Below, piece by piece: positions 34,317 to 42,135 of a stretch of DNA of 64,000 nt. Origin of the DNA: Streptomyces smyrnaeus (GTDB lineage: Bacteria > Actinomycetota > Actinomycetes > Streptomycetales > Streptomycetaceae); contig NZ_JAFFZM010000023.1 of assembly GCF_017676345.1 (NCBI RefSeq), positions 50,505-114,504 on the forward strand. The letters are read 5' to 3'. Under the pieces are notes generated by a model. The model saw only the letters and a list, made by a program, of their open reading frames with translations, had not been told where the DNA came from and did no database searches. A program made the position numbers and the translations under genes. How positions within the stretch are numbered: position 1 is the first letter of the stretch; each line of letters opens with the position of its first letter.

Positions 34317-36530
34317 ATGTTGCCTCGTCGTGACAAGGAAGACTTGTGGCGATCGGGAAGAGCGGGCTCCGGATGGCTCTCCGGGCTGCCACACTGCTCG
34401 GACCGGAGGCGAGCACCGGCAGTGGAAGGGGCGGCATTGAGCGATATCCCGGTGGAGGCGGCCGGTAAGCAGGACGACGTACGTCGTGCCCTGGCCCTGC
34501 TGAACGCCGCAGGCGCGCGGATCGGCAACTCACTGGATCTGGAGACCACGGCCCGCGAACTGCTGGACGTGGCGGTGCCCCAGTTCTGCGATCTGGCCTC
34601 CGTCGACCTCTACGAGAGCGTGTTGGCCGGAGACGAGCCGCGCCCGGTAGGACCGACGGACTCCGCGCCGACCGGGCAGACCGGCTTCCACGACGCGGAC
34701 ACCGTACGCCGGGAGGGGCCGGTGGTGCGCCTTCCCGGCGAGCTGCCGCGGCGCCGCCGGACACCGGTCGGCTCGCCGCGCGGCGAGCTGCGCCGGGTGG
34801 CCTTCGCCAGCGCCGTCTCGAACACCCCCTACACCTACGGGCTTCCGGACGAGGAGGCCCGCACCGGCGAGACGGTGGTCGGCCCGCGTGAGGCGGCGCA
34901 CGAGGACGCAGCCGGGCGGGACGCATTCGAGCAGGACGCAGCCGGGCGGGATGCAGCCGGGCCGGGCGGCCACCCTGCGCAGGGCGGTGCCGGCCGGGCC
35001 CACGCCAACGGCGTCCCGCCCGCTGATGCCGCACAGCCGGGGCAGCCCGCAGAGGTCGGCTCCACACACTGCTACGCCGAGCACTCCCCGTTCGCCATAG
35101 CGCTGCGCACCGGTCGGGTGCAGAACATCACGAGCCAGGACGGCACCGTCCCGGCGCAGTTCGGGGCCGTCGTGCAGTCGACGCTCGCGGTACCGATGGT
35201 CGCCAGGGACCGGGTGCTGGGACTGGCGCAGTTCTCGCGCGCCAAGGGCAGCGAGCCGTTCGGCGAGCGGGACGGTGCCCTCGCCGCCGAGCTGGCGGCC
35301 CGCGCCGCCGTCTGCATCGACAACGCGCGCCTCTACCGCAGGGAACACGAGCGCGCCCTCATCCTGCAGCGCAGCCTGCTGCCGCCGGGCGACCCGGAGG
35401 CGGCGGGCCTGGAGATCGCCTGCCGCTATCTGCCGGGCAACCCGGCCACCGAGGTGGGTGGCGACTGGTTCGACGTCATCGAACTGCCCGGGCACCGCAC
35501 CGCCATCGTCGTCGGCGATGTGATGGGGCGGGGGCTGCGTGCGGCTGTCGCCATGGGCGAACTCCGCACCGCCGTACGCACGCTGGCTCTCACCGACATG
35601 GAACCGGCCGAGGTGCTGGGGGCGCTGGACGAGATCGCCCGCGGACTCGGCGACCCCCGTAGACAGCACCCGCAGCGCGGGCACCGCGGCAGCGACACCG
35701 ACCTGTCCGAGGTGTACCTGGCCACCTGCATCTACGCCGTCTACGACCCCGTCTCGCGCCGCTGCACCTTCGCCAACGCCGGGCACCTGCCGCCCATCAT
35801 GGTCGAACCGGGGGAGCCCGCACTGCTGCTGGAGGTCCCCAAGGGGGTGCCGCTGGGGGTGGGCGGCGAACCGTTCGAGGAGATCGAGATCGAACTGCCG
35901 GAGGGCGCCATGCTCGCCCTCTACACCGACGGGCTGGTCGAGTCCCGCGACCACCCGCTCGACGAGGGCCTCGACCGGTTCCGCTCGGCGCTCACGGATG
36001 CCACCGAGCCGCTGGAGGACACCGCCGACCGGGTGCTGCGCACCCTCAACGTGCATCACGGCGAGGACGACATCGCGCTGCTCGTCGCCCGGGTGCAGGG
36101 CCTGGACCCGGAGCAGGTGGGCGACTGGACGCTGCCGCCCGAGCCGCGTTCGGTGGCGCGGGCCCGCGAGCTGACCTGCGAACAGCTCGCCGCCTGGGGG
36201 CTGGACGCACTCAGCGACACCGCGGAGCTGCTGGTGAGTGAGCTGGTCACCAACGCGCTGCGGTACGGCGAGGGCAACATCCGGCTGCGTCTGCTGCTGG
36301 AGCGCACGCTGGTGTGCGAGGTGTGGGACGCGGGCCAGGTCCAGCCGCGCAGGCGCCGGGCACAGGACACCGACGAGGGCGGCCGGGGGCTGCAGCTGGT
36401 GGATCTGCTCAGCACCGGCTGGGGGAGCCGACGGGTGCCCACGGGGAAGGCCGTCTGGTTCCAGATGCCCCGGCCCGAGGAGGGCAGGGCCGCACCGGAT
36501 CCGACCGAGGCGTTGCTGAAATTGTTCTGA
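34317..36530 (+). CDS. GAF-SpoIIE phosphatase with C-terminal ATPase domain
   Basis: Protein of about 737 residues, paralogous to the preceding gene but without PAS domains: GAF (~40-350, interrupted), SpoIIE phosphatase (~365-600; GGDWFDVIELPGHRTAIVVGDVMGRGLRAA; YTDGLVESRD) and HATPase (~630-730; LLVSELVTNALRYGEGNIRLR). The GAF part contains a ~150-residue insert with imperfect AGRDA repeats. The start is uncertain: ATG 34317 has GGGGG upstream, ATG 34311 is also in frame, and TTG 34437 (MSDIPVEAAG) has GGAAGGGG and begins where family similarity begins. It ends at the hairpin 36565-36590. Confidence 0.88.
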   Translation: MLPRRDKEDLWRSGRAGSGWLSGLPHCSDRRRAPAVEGAALSDIPVEAAGKQDDVRRALALLNAAGARIGNSLDLETTARELLDVAVPQFCDLASVDLYESVLAGDEPRPVGPTDSAPTGQTGFHDADTVRREGPVVRLPGELPRRRRTPVGSPRGELRRVAFASAVSNTPYTYGLPDEEARTGETVVGPREAAHEDAAGRDAFEQDAAGRDAAGPGGHPAQGGAGRAHANGVPPADAAQPGQPAEVGSTHCYAEHSPFAIALRTGRVQNITSQDGTVPAQFGAVVQSTLAVPMVARDRVLGLAQFSRAKGSEPFGERDGALAAELAARAAVCIDNARLYRREHERALILQRSLLPPGDPEAAGLEIACRYLPGNPATEVGGDWFDVIELPGHRTAIVVGDVMGRGLRAAVAMGELRTAVRTLALTDMEPAEVLGALDEIARGLGDPRRQHPQRGHRGSDTDLSEVYLATCIYAVYDPVSRRCTFANAGHLPPIMVEPGEPALLLEVPKGVPLGVGGEPFEEIEIELPEGAMLALYTDGLVESRDHPLDEGLDRFRSALTDATEPLEDTADRVLRTLNVHHGEDDIALLVARVQGLDPEQVGDWTLPPEPRSVARARELTCEQLAAWGLDALSDTAELLVSELVTNALRYGEGNIRLRLLLERTLVCEVWDAGQVQPRRRRAQDTDEGGRGLQLVDLLSTGWGSRRVPTGKAVWFQMPRPEEGRAAPDPTEALLKLF
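34903..34966 (+). repeat. Imperfect in-gene direct repeat encoding AGRDA
   Basis: AGGACGCAGCCGGGCGGGA occurs at 34903 and 34933, with a third partial copy at 34952, giving a 30-nt then 15-nt periodic insert in the GAF region that keeps the frame. Confidence 0.55.
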
Positions 36531-36564
36531 GTGACGCACAGCGGTTGGAGAAAGTGGCTGAAAT

Positions 36565-36590
36565 GCAGCGCCTGTATTCCAAGGCGCTGC
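36565..36590 (+). terminator. Terminator of the GAF-SpoIIE gene
   Basis: GCAGCGCCT and AGGCGCTGC pair perfectly (9 bp) around an 8-nt loop, 35 nt after the stop. Confidence 0.65.
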
Positions 36591-36690
36591 ACAGCACCCT
36601 TCATATGGCTGGATGCCCCTTTTTTCTGGGTCCCCGCCCCGATAAGATTTCCGCTCGGGGATCAGTGATTCTTGAAACGGGGGATGCTGC

Positions 36691-37419
36691 GTGGGTGTGC
36701 GGCTCATAATCCTTGATGACGACCCGGTGTATCGGATGGGCGTCAGAGCGGCGGCGGAAAGCGACAGCGCCATCGCCGTCGTGGCGGAGCAGGGCCTTCC
36801 CGAGTGGCGCCCCGGCCGGAAGCCGCCCGCGCTCGCGGAGCTGGTGGCGCAGTCGGACGTGGTGCTCGTCGGCGGCCCGAGCCCGGCCCGGCTGGCCCGT
36901 ACGGTACGGCTGCTGACCTCCGACGCGCAGCGGCTGCCGGCGCTCGACGCCCAGCAGGCGCGGCAGCGCGCCGGGCCGGTGGCGCGGGTGCTGGTGGCCT
37001 CCGACGACGGCAACACCGCAGCTGTCGTCTCGGTGGTCCGCTCCGGTGCCATGGGCTATGTGATGAAGAGCGTCAGCGCCCGCACGCTGCTCAGATCGGT
37101 GCATCTGCTCGCCGAGGGAGGCGCCGCCTTCGGGGCCGGGGTCGCCGAGGGGCTGCGCGGCGGTCTGGGGATGCTGCCCCAACTGCCCAGCCGACTCGCC
37201 TTCCCCACCCTGACCGAGCGGGAGCGGGACATCCTGGAACTGCTCGCGCTCGGTTGGGAGAACAAGCGCATCGCCCGTCGCCTGGTGCTCGCGGAGAAGA
37301 CGGTGCGCAACCACATCACCGGTCTCTTCAGAAAGCTGGAGGTCCCCGACCGGAACGCTGCCATGATGCGGGCGCGGGCGGTGGGGATCGGTGTGGAGCA
37401 GAAAGCGGCGGAGGTCTGA
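36691..37419 (+). CDS. Atypical NarL/LuxR response-regulator-like protein
   Basis: Protein of 242 residues, GTG start with GGGGGA upstream. The C-terminal LuxR HTH is intact (LTERERDILELLALGWENKRIARRLVLAEKTVRNHITGLFRKLEV). The N-terminal receiver keeps the acidic pocket (LDDDP, residues 9-12) and a Lys (MKSVSA) but position 61, where the phospho-acceptor Asp should stand, is Gly (VVLVGGPS). It therefore cannot be phosphorylated in the normal way and probably acts constitutively or through ligand or partner control. No kinase gene is adjacent; the SpoIIE phosphatases precede it. Similar orphan atypical regulators occur in Streptomyces development and antibiotic control. Confidence 0.85.
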   Translation: MGVRLIILDDDPVYRMGVRAAAESDSAIAVVAEQGLPEWRPGRKPPALAELVAQSDVVLVGGPSPARLARTVRLLTSDAQRLPALDAQQARQRAGPVARVLVASDDGNTAAVVSVVRSGAMGYVMKSVSARTLLRSVHLLAEGGAAFGAGVAEGLRGGLGMLPQLPSRLAFPTLTERERDILELLALGWENKRIARRLVLAEKTVRNHITGLFRKLEVPDRNAAMMRARAVGIGVEQKAAEV

Positions 37420-37544
37420 ATTCAGAGCTCGGGAATCCTGCGGCCAGGAATTCACGGACAGTGAGAAATCCAATGGATGCCACCCACGGAAAATCGAGGG
37501 CACGGAATCACGCGCCGTGATTTCTCCCTGAGTCGCCGCGAGTC

Positions 37545-37628
37545 GGCGGATTCGTGCGGTGCGGATTCGCGAGGGTGCCGATTCGTGCGGTGCGGCGGGT
37601 TCGTGAGGTGGCGGGTTCGCGAGGCGGT
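37545..37628 (+). repeat. Degenerate 15-19 bp tandem repeat
   Basis: Five consecutive imperfect units built on GGCGGATTCGTGCGGT (37545, 37561, 37577, 37592, 37610) fill the gap between the atypical regulator and the two-component system. It is non-coding as far as I can see and probably arose by slippage. Confidence 0.55.
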
Positions 37629-37636
37629 GGCGCGGT

Positions 37637-37663
37637 GGGGCACCGGTCCCCGGCCGGTGCCCC
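37637..37663 (-). terminator. Terminator of the upstream two-component operon
   Basis: GGGGCACCGG and CCGGTGCCCC form a perfect 10-bp stem with a 7-nt loop, directly after the response-regulator stop on the minus strand. Confidence 0.8.
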
Positions 37664-37665
37664 GT

Positions 37666-38364
37666 TCATCTCCCTTTCGGCCTCGATACGGAAGGGGTGA
37701 CGAGGCCGTGCTCGTACCCGGTGATCACGAGCTGGACGCGGTCCCGGGCGCCGAGCTTGTCGAGCAGCCGTCCGATGTACGTCTTCACCGTGGCCATGGA
37801 CACATGCAGTTCGGCGGCGATCTCCGTGTTCGACAGTCCCTGGGTCACCAGCAGCAGCACCTCGCGCTCCCGGCCGGTCAGCGGGGCAAGGCTGTCGGAC
37901 ACAGCGGGCACGCCCTGCGGCTGACGGCAGAACTCCGCGATCAGCCGCGCCGTGACGCTCGGCGCCAACAGCCCTTGCCCCGCCGCCACCGTACGGATGG
38001 CCCGCACCAGATCGGCGGGCGCGACATCCTTGAGGAGGAAGCCGCTGGCCCCCGCCCGCAGCGCGGCGAACACGTACGAGTCCATGTCGAACATGGTCAG
38101 CACCAGCACCCGCACGCCCTCGGCGTCCGGATGCGAACGGATCAGCCGGGTCGCCTCGATACCGTCGAGACCGGGCATCCGTACATCCATCAGCACCACA
38201 TCCGGGCGCTCCCGCAGCGCGGACCGGACCGCGGCGTCACCGTCCTCGGCCAGCCCGACGACCTCAAGCCCCGGTTCGGCGTTCACCAGCACCCGGAAGC
38301 TCTCGCGCAGCAGCTCCTGGTCGTCGGCGATCAACACCCGCACCGGTTCGGGGGATTCGCTCAT
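37666..38364 (-). CDS. NarL-family response regulator (left flank of lasso locus)
   Basis: Response regulator of 232 residues. The receiver is canonical: DDQ acidic pair, phospho-acceptor Asp in VVLMDVRMPG (residue about 59), Thr in VLTMFD and Lys in FLLKDV. The LuxR HTH at the C-terminus reads LTGREREVLLLVTQGLSNTEIAAELHVSMATVKTYIGRLLDKLGARDR. Its ATG overlaps the stop of the histidine kinase gene (ATGA), so it is the second gene of a kinase-regulator operon divergent from the ABC transporter at 39909. The pair resembles DesK/LiaSR-type systems that watch the cell envelope; control of the adjacent ABC transporter is likely. Confidence 0.93.
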   Translation of the reverse strand: MSESPEPVRVLIADDQELLRESFRVLVNAEPGLEVVGLAEDGDAAVRSALRERPDVVLMDVRMPGLDGIEATRLIRSHPDAEGVRVLVLTMFDMDSYVFAALRAGASGFLLKDVAPADLVRAIRTVAAGQGLLAPSVTARLIAEFCRQPQGVPAVSDSLAPLTGREREVLLLVTQGLSNTEIAAELHVSMATVKTYIGRLLDKLGARDRVQLVITGYEHGLVTPSVSRPKGR

Positions 38365-39746
38365 CTCGACTGTGACGCCTCCTGATCCGTGTCCTGCACC
38401 GGCTCCGACGCGGAGCCGCTCTCGCCGGGCGCGTCCGGGGCCGCCGCCCGCGCCGCATGTGGTGCAACCTGTCGAGGCGGCAGCGGGATGCGGGCACGCA
38501 CCACGAAACCGCCACCGGGCAGCGGGCCCGCCGTCAACTCACCGCCGTACATCGCCACCCGCTCCCGCATGCCGATCAGCCCGTGCCCCGCCCGCCCGTG
38601 GCCCGTACCGGCTGCGCTCCGCGGCTCCCCCTCGGGAGACGTCCCGTGTGCCACCCGGTGCGCCACGCCCTTCCTGCCGTGGCTCTCCCAATGGCCGCCG
38701 TCGTCGAGGATCTCCAACCGCAACTGATCGCGACCGGCCAGCAGCACGAGTCGGCAATAGCAGGGTGCCGCGTGCTTGATGACGTTCGTCAACGCCTCCT
38801 GCACCACCCGGTGCCCGGCCCGCGCCACCCCGTCCGGCAGCGCGCCGAGCCCCTGCGCACTCAGCTTCACCTCCACGCCGGCCTCGCCAGCGCGGTGCAC
38901 CAGCGCCTGGACGTCCGCCTCATGGGCCAGGCTCCGGTCCGGGTGGCGCGGCCCTTCCGTGCCGTCGGGCTCGTTGCGCAGCAGGCCCAGGATGCCGCGC
39001 ATCTCCTGGAGCGCCGTACGGCTCTCCTGGTCGATCACGCGCAGCGCCTCGGTCGCCTCCTCGGGCGCCACCGCGGCCACATGGCGCGCGACGCCCGCCT
39101 TCACCGCGATCACCCCGACGTGATGCGCGACCACGTCGTGCAGCTCGCGTGCGATCCGCAGCCGCTCCTGCGCCACCGCGTTGAGCGCCAGCTGCCGGGC
39201 GGCCCGCTCGGCATAGGCGCGCCGCTCCCGAACGGCCTGCCCGGAGACCCAGGTGAGCCCGCACACGATGAGGCCGGACAGCCGGACGGGCAGCCCCGCG
39301 CCGAAAGCGGCGGACGGCGCGCCTCCGGCGACCAGCACGAGCAGGATCAGGGCGCTGCCGCCGATGACGATCCACCGCGCCGCGCGACCGGCCTTCGACG
39401 TGCTCACGGCGACGGCGTACAGCGCGTACGCCACCGCCAGGAACGGCTCCAGGACGATGTCGAGCATCGCGCCCGCCGCCGACGCCGCCACGACGACGAG
39501 CAGCACGGTGCGCGGCCACAGCCGGCGCACGGCCAGCGGCAGACTCATCGCGAGGAACAGCGGCAGATGGGAGGCGACGGGCGCCGGATCCCCGTGCTGC
39601 ACGGGGGACAGCACGGGGTAGCCCACGGCGAAGGCCAGCGCCGCGGCGCCGTCCCACGCCACGAGCTGCCGCCGGGTCAGACCGTGCTGCGCCCAGCCGC
39701 GGCGCTGCCCTTCCCTGCTTTCCTCGGAGTCACCGGCCACTCGCAC
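38361..39746 (-). CDS. Histidine kinase, NarX/DesK type (left flank)
   Basis: Sensor kinase of about 461 residues with four to five N-terminal membrane helices (for example LAFAVGYPVLSPV, LFLAMSLPLAV, TVLLVVVAASAAGAML), then a HisKA_3 dimerisation domain with the phospho-acceptor His in RIARELHDVVAHHVGVIAVKAG and an HATPase domain (VQEALTNVIKHAA... GHGLIGMRERV). A Ser/Gly loop interrupts the ATPase region. The sensor part is within the membrane with short outside loops, as in intramembrane-sensing kinases that detect lipid-II-targeting compounds. GTG 39746 or 39740 are both possible starts. It is divergent from the ABC transporter genes. Confidence 0.9.
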   Translation of the reverse strand: MRVAGDSEESREGQRRGWAQHGLTRRQLVAWDGAAALAFAVGYPVLSPVQHGDPAPVASHLPLFLAMSLPLAVRRLWPRTVLLVVVAASAAGAMLDIVLEPFLAVAYALYAVAVSTSKAGRAARWIVIGGSALILLVLVAGGAPSAAFGAGLPVRLSGLIVCGLTWVSGQAVRERRAYAERAARQLALNAVAQERLRIARELHDVVAHHVGVIAVKAGVARHVAAVAPEEATEALRVIDQESRTALQEMRGILGLLRNEPDGTEGPRHPDRSLAHEADVQALVHRAGEAGVEVKLSAQGLGALPDGVARAGHRVVQEALTNVIKHAAPCYCRLVLLAGRDQLRLEILDDGGHWESHGRKGVAHRVAHGTSPEGEPRSAAGTGHGRAGHGLIGMRERVAMYGGELTAGPLPGGGFVVRARIPLPPRQVAPHAARAAAPDAPGESGSASEPVQDTDQEASQSR

Positions 39747-39908
39747 ACCGTAGCCCGCACCCGGTCCTGCGCACGTCGGACCACGGTCGGTCAGACCACG
39801 GTAGGAAACCCACCGCGCCGACCTCGGCCGCCTCCACCCCCGGTCCCCTTCGGCATTTCGGAGCCCGGTCCGATGTGCGCGGGCCCTGTCCCCGGCCATG
39901 CTCGACGG

Positions 39909-40853
39909 GTGATCGAAGTCCAGCATCTGACCAAGTCCTACGGCCCCACCCGGGCCGTCGACGACCTCAGCTTCGTGGTGCGGCCGGGAAGGGTCACCGG
40001 CTTCCTCGGCCCCAACGGAGCCGGCAAGTCGACCACGCTACGACTGCTCCTGGGCCTGGGGGAGCCGGACGCGGGCCGGGCCCTGCTGTTCGGCAAGCCC
40101 TACCGGGAGCTGAGCGACCCGCTGCTGCGGGCCGGGGGGCTGCTGGAGGCCAAGTCGACCCAGCGCACCCGCAGCGCCTACCACCACCTGCTGTGGCTGG
40201 CCCGCACCCACCGCATCCCGCCCTCCCGGGTGCGGGAGGTGCTCGACATGGTCGGCCTCCGGGAGGTTGCGCGGCGCAGCTCGGGCGGCTTCTCGCTCGG
40301 TATGTCCCAGCGGCTGGGCATCGCCGCCGCACTGCTGGGCGACCCGGACGTGCTGCTGCTGGACGAGCCGGTCAACGGGCTCGACCCCGAGGGCGTGCAC
40401 TGGCTCCGCAATCTGCTCAAGGAGCGGGCCGCCGCCGGGCACACGGTCCTGCTCTCCAGCCATCTGATGAACGAGATGGCCGTCACCGCCGACCATCTGA
40501 TCGTGATCGGGCGCGGGAGGCTGCTGGCCGACAGCAGCCTGGCCGACTTCACCGCCGAGCACTGCCGCAGCGTGGTCCGCGTCCGCAGCCACGAGCCCGA
40601 GCGACTGCGCGTCCTGCTGCGCGAGTCCGGTGCCGAGGCCGCACCGGAGCCGGACGGCACCCTGCGCGTCACCGGGATGGAGAGCCGCGAGGTGGCGAAA
40701 CTGGCCCGCGCCCACGACATCGGATTCGACGAGCTGGCGGGGGAGTCCACCTCGCTGGAGGAGGCGTTCTTGGAGATGACAGCGAGCGAGACGCAGTTTG
40801 CTGCCGACAGCGCCGCAGGCTCGCGGAAAGGTGCCCGCCATGACGTCCTCTGA
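39909..40853 (+). CDS. ABC transporter ATP-binding protein (left of lasso genes)
   Basis: ATPase of 314 residues: Walker A GPNGAGKST, signature (SLGMSQRLGIA) and Walker B LLLDEPVNGLDPEG with the H-loop in LLSSHLMNEM. The C-terminal extension (~90 residues) with EAFLEMTA is typical of DrrA/BcrA-type exporters of antibiotics or lantibiotics. It overlaps the permease gene start at 40840 by 14 nt. Together with the divergent two-component genes it forms a likely sensing/export module next to the lasso precursor. Confidence 0.92.
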   Translation: MIEVQHLTKSYGPTRAVDDLSFVVRPGRVTGFLGPNGAGKSTTLRLLLGLGEPDAGRALLFGKPYRELSDPLLRAGGLLEAKSTQRTRSAYHHLLWLARTHRIPPSRVREVLDMVGLREVARRSSGGFSLGMSQRLGIAAALLGDPDVLLLDEPVNGLDPEGVHWLRNLLKERAAAGHTVLLSSHLMNEMAVTADHLIVIGRGRLLADSSLADFTAEHCRSVVRVRSHEPERLRVLLRESGAEAAPEPDGTLRVTGMESREVAKLARAHDIGFDELAGESTSLEEAFLEMTASETQFAADSAAGSRKGARHDVL

Positions 40854-41703
40854 AGCCCCCGCCACCGCCTCGGGCCCCGCTGAAAGCTCCCGAGCCTCCG
40901 GCTCCTCCGGGGCCACCGCCCGCCCCGCCGTGCGCGGCAACACCATGCCGGCGGCGATCCGTGCGGAGTGGACGAAGGTGCGTACGCTGCGCTCCACCCT
41001 CGCCGTGCTGGCCGCCACCTTCGTGGTCAGCGTCGGGCTCGCGCTGCTCTCCGGTATCTCGGTCGGCAACGCGCTGGAGGCCGACAACGGCAGGGTGCGC
41101 CCGGACTTCCATCCGGTGGACTCCGGCTTCAACATCGTCTGGTACACCCAGCTGGGACTCGTCGCCTTCGGAGTGCTGCTGATCACCGGCGAGTTCGGCA
41201 GCGGCATGATCCGGATCTCCCTCGCAGCGGTGCCCCGGCGCGCCCGGCTCTATCTGGCGAAGGCCGCGGTATGCGTCGCTGTGACGCTGCCGCTGGCAGC
41301 GGTCACCGTGGTGCTCTCCTTCCTCCTCGACCAGGCGGGACTGGGCGAGTACGGCGTCCCGCTGGACGAACCCGGTGTGGTGCGGGGCATGGCGCTGGGC
41401 ACGGTGTATCTGACCCTGATCGCGCTGCTGGCGTTCGGTGTGGCGACGGCGGTGCGCTCCACCGCGTTCGCGCTGGGGGCGATGTATCTCTTCCTGTTCG
41501 CCCTCTCACCCCTCAGCCAGGCCGTCCCCGGACTGAAGGAGGCCGCGCGCTATCTGCCCGACAAAGCCGGTATCCAGGCACTGAAGGTGGGCGCCGACGC
41601 GGACCCCGCCCTCGGTCCCTGGGGCGGCATCCTCGTCGTCGTCGGCTGGACGGCGCTCGCCCTGCTGGCCGGCTGGCTGGCCTTCCGGCGCCGGGAGGTG
41701 TGA
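40840..41703 (+). CDS. ABC-2 type permease subunit (left of lasso genes)
   Basis: Membrane protein of 287 residues, ATG with GGAAAGG upstream. After a disordered N-terminus come six hydrophobic helices (STLAVLAATFVVSVGLALL, LGLVAFGVLLITGEFGSG, AAVCVAVTLPLAAVTVVLSFLL, VYLTLIALLAFGVATAVR, FALGAMYLFLFALSPLS, GGILVVVGWTALALLAGWL), the BcrB/ABC-2 type. It pairs with the preceding ATPase. Such systems often confer self-resistance to peptide antibiotics; 168 nt separate it from the lasso precursor. Confidence 0.88.
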   Translation: MTSSEAPATASGPAESSRASGSSGATARPAVRGNTMPAAIRAEWTKVRTLRSTLAVLAATFVVSVGLALLSGISVGNALEADNGRVRPDFHPVDSGFNIVWYTQLGLVAFGVLLITGEFGSGMIRISLAAVPRRARLYLAKAAVCVAVTLPLAAVTVVLSFLLDQAGLGEYGVPLDEPGVVRGMALGTVYLTLIALLAFGVATAVRSTAFALGAMYLFLFALSPLSQAVPGLKEAARYLPDKAGIQALKVGADADPALGPWGGILVVVGWTALALLAGWLAFRRREV

Positions 41704-41788
41704 ACAGGAATCCGGCGATGCGGAGGTGAAGGAGCACATCGGGACATATCAGGGACCACTGTCCCAACTCACCAGGACACAAGGGGCC

Positions 41789-41817
41789 TTAACTTCGGTG
41801 ATGTTCAAGGGTTACGG
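41789..41817 (+). promoter_or_regulatory. Possible promoter of the lasso precursor gene
   Basis: TTAACT (41789-41794), 17 nt, TTACGG (41812-41817), about 55 nt before the precursor ATG. Only partial agreement with consensus. A small dyad GGGAC-CACT-GTCCC lies at 41752-41765 and could be an operator or a weak terminator of the permease gene. Confidence 0.35.
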
Positions 41818-41871
41818 CGGTGCATCGGCCGACATCGCCCGACCGACCGATGACTCACAACGGAGGATCCC

Positions 41872-41997
41872 ATGGAGCACACCTACGAGCCCCCGGCCCT
41901 GATCGAGCTCGGCGACTTCGAGGAACTGACGCAGTGCCTGCCGTCGGGCGACTGCCCCGACTTCCTCGGCTGCGGCCGCGCGCTGTGGTGCATCTGA
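41872..41997 (+). CDS. lasA: Class I lasso peptide precursor (siamycin/sviceucin type)
   Basis: Gene of 41 codons with GGAGG 6 nt before ATG. The leader MEHTYEPPALIELGDFEELT contains the lasso RRE-recognition motif YxxPxLxxxGxF (Tyr5, Pro8, Leu10, Gly14, Phe16) and the conserved penultimate Thr20. The core (residues 22-41) is CLPSGDCPDFLGCGRALWCI. Cys1 and Asp9 of the core are positioned for a nine-residue macrolactam, and Cys1-Cys13 and Cys7-Cys19 for the two disulfides that define class I lasso peptides. As I recall, sviceucin is CVWGGDCTDFLGCGTAWICV: 12 of 20 identities. The cyclase, RRE and peptidase genes follow. The core sequence is not one I know. Confidence 0.96.
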   Translation: MEHTYEPPALIELGDFEELTQCLPSGDCPDFLGCGRALWCI

Positions 41998-42031
41998 CGT
42001 CCGACCAGCCGCACGGCTGAGCCGATGTCGC

Positions 42032-42065
42032 GCAGTGGCCGGGAAGCGACCTTCCCGGCCACTGC
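42032..42065 (+). terminator. Strong stem-loop between lasso precursor and cyclase genes
   Basis: A 15-bp perfect stem (42032-42046 with 42051-42065, beginning GCAGTGGCCGGGAAG) closes on CGAC, 34 nt after the precursor stop. As in other lasso operons it should partly terminate or protect the short precursor mRNA, keeping precursor in excess over the enzymes. Confidence 0.85.
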
Positions 42066-42135
42066 CTGTCAGGCCCGCTGCGGGGCCCTGTCGGAGGCGT
42101 ACACCTGTCGCCATGTATCAGGAGACGCGCAGGAC

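Noticed and set aside
37545..37628. CRISPR-like array
   Set aside because: Units are adjacent without unique spacers and are imperfect; no cas genes in the window.
41820..42020. Plus-strand frame MHRPTSPDRPM... overlapping the lasso precursor
   Set aside because: Wrong frame with no RBS; the GGAGG-led frame at 41872 gives the lasso precursor.
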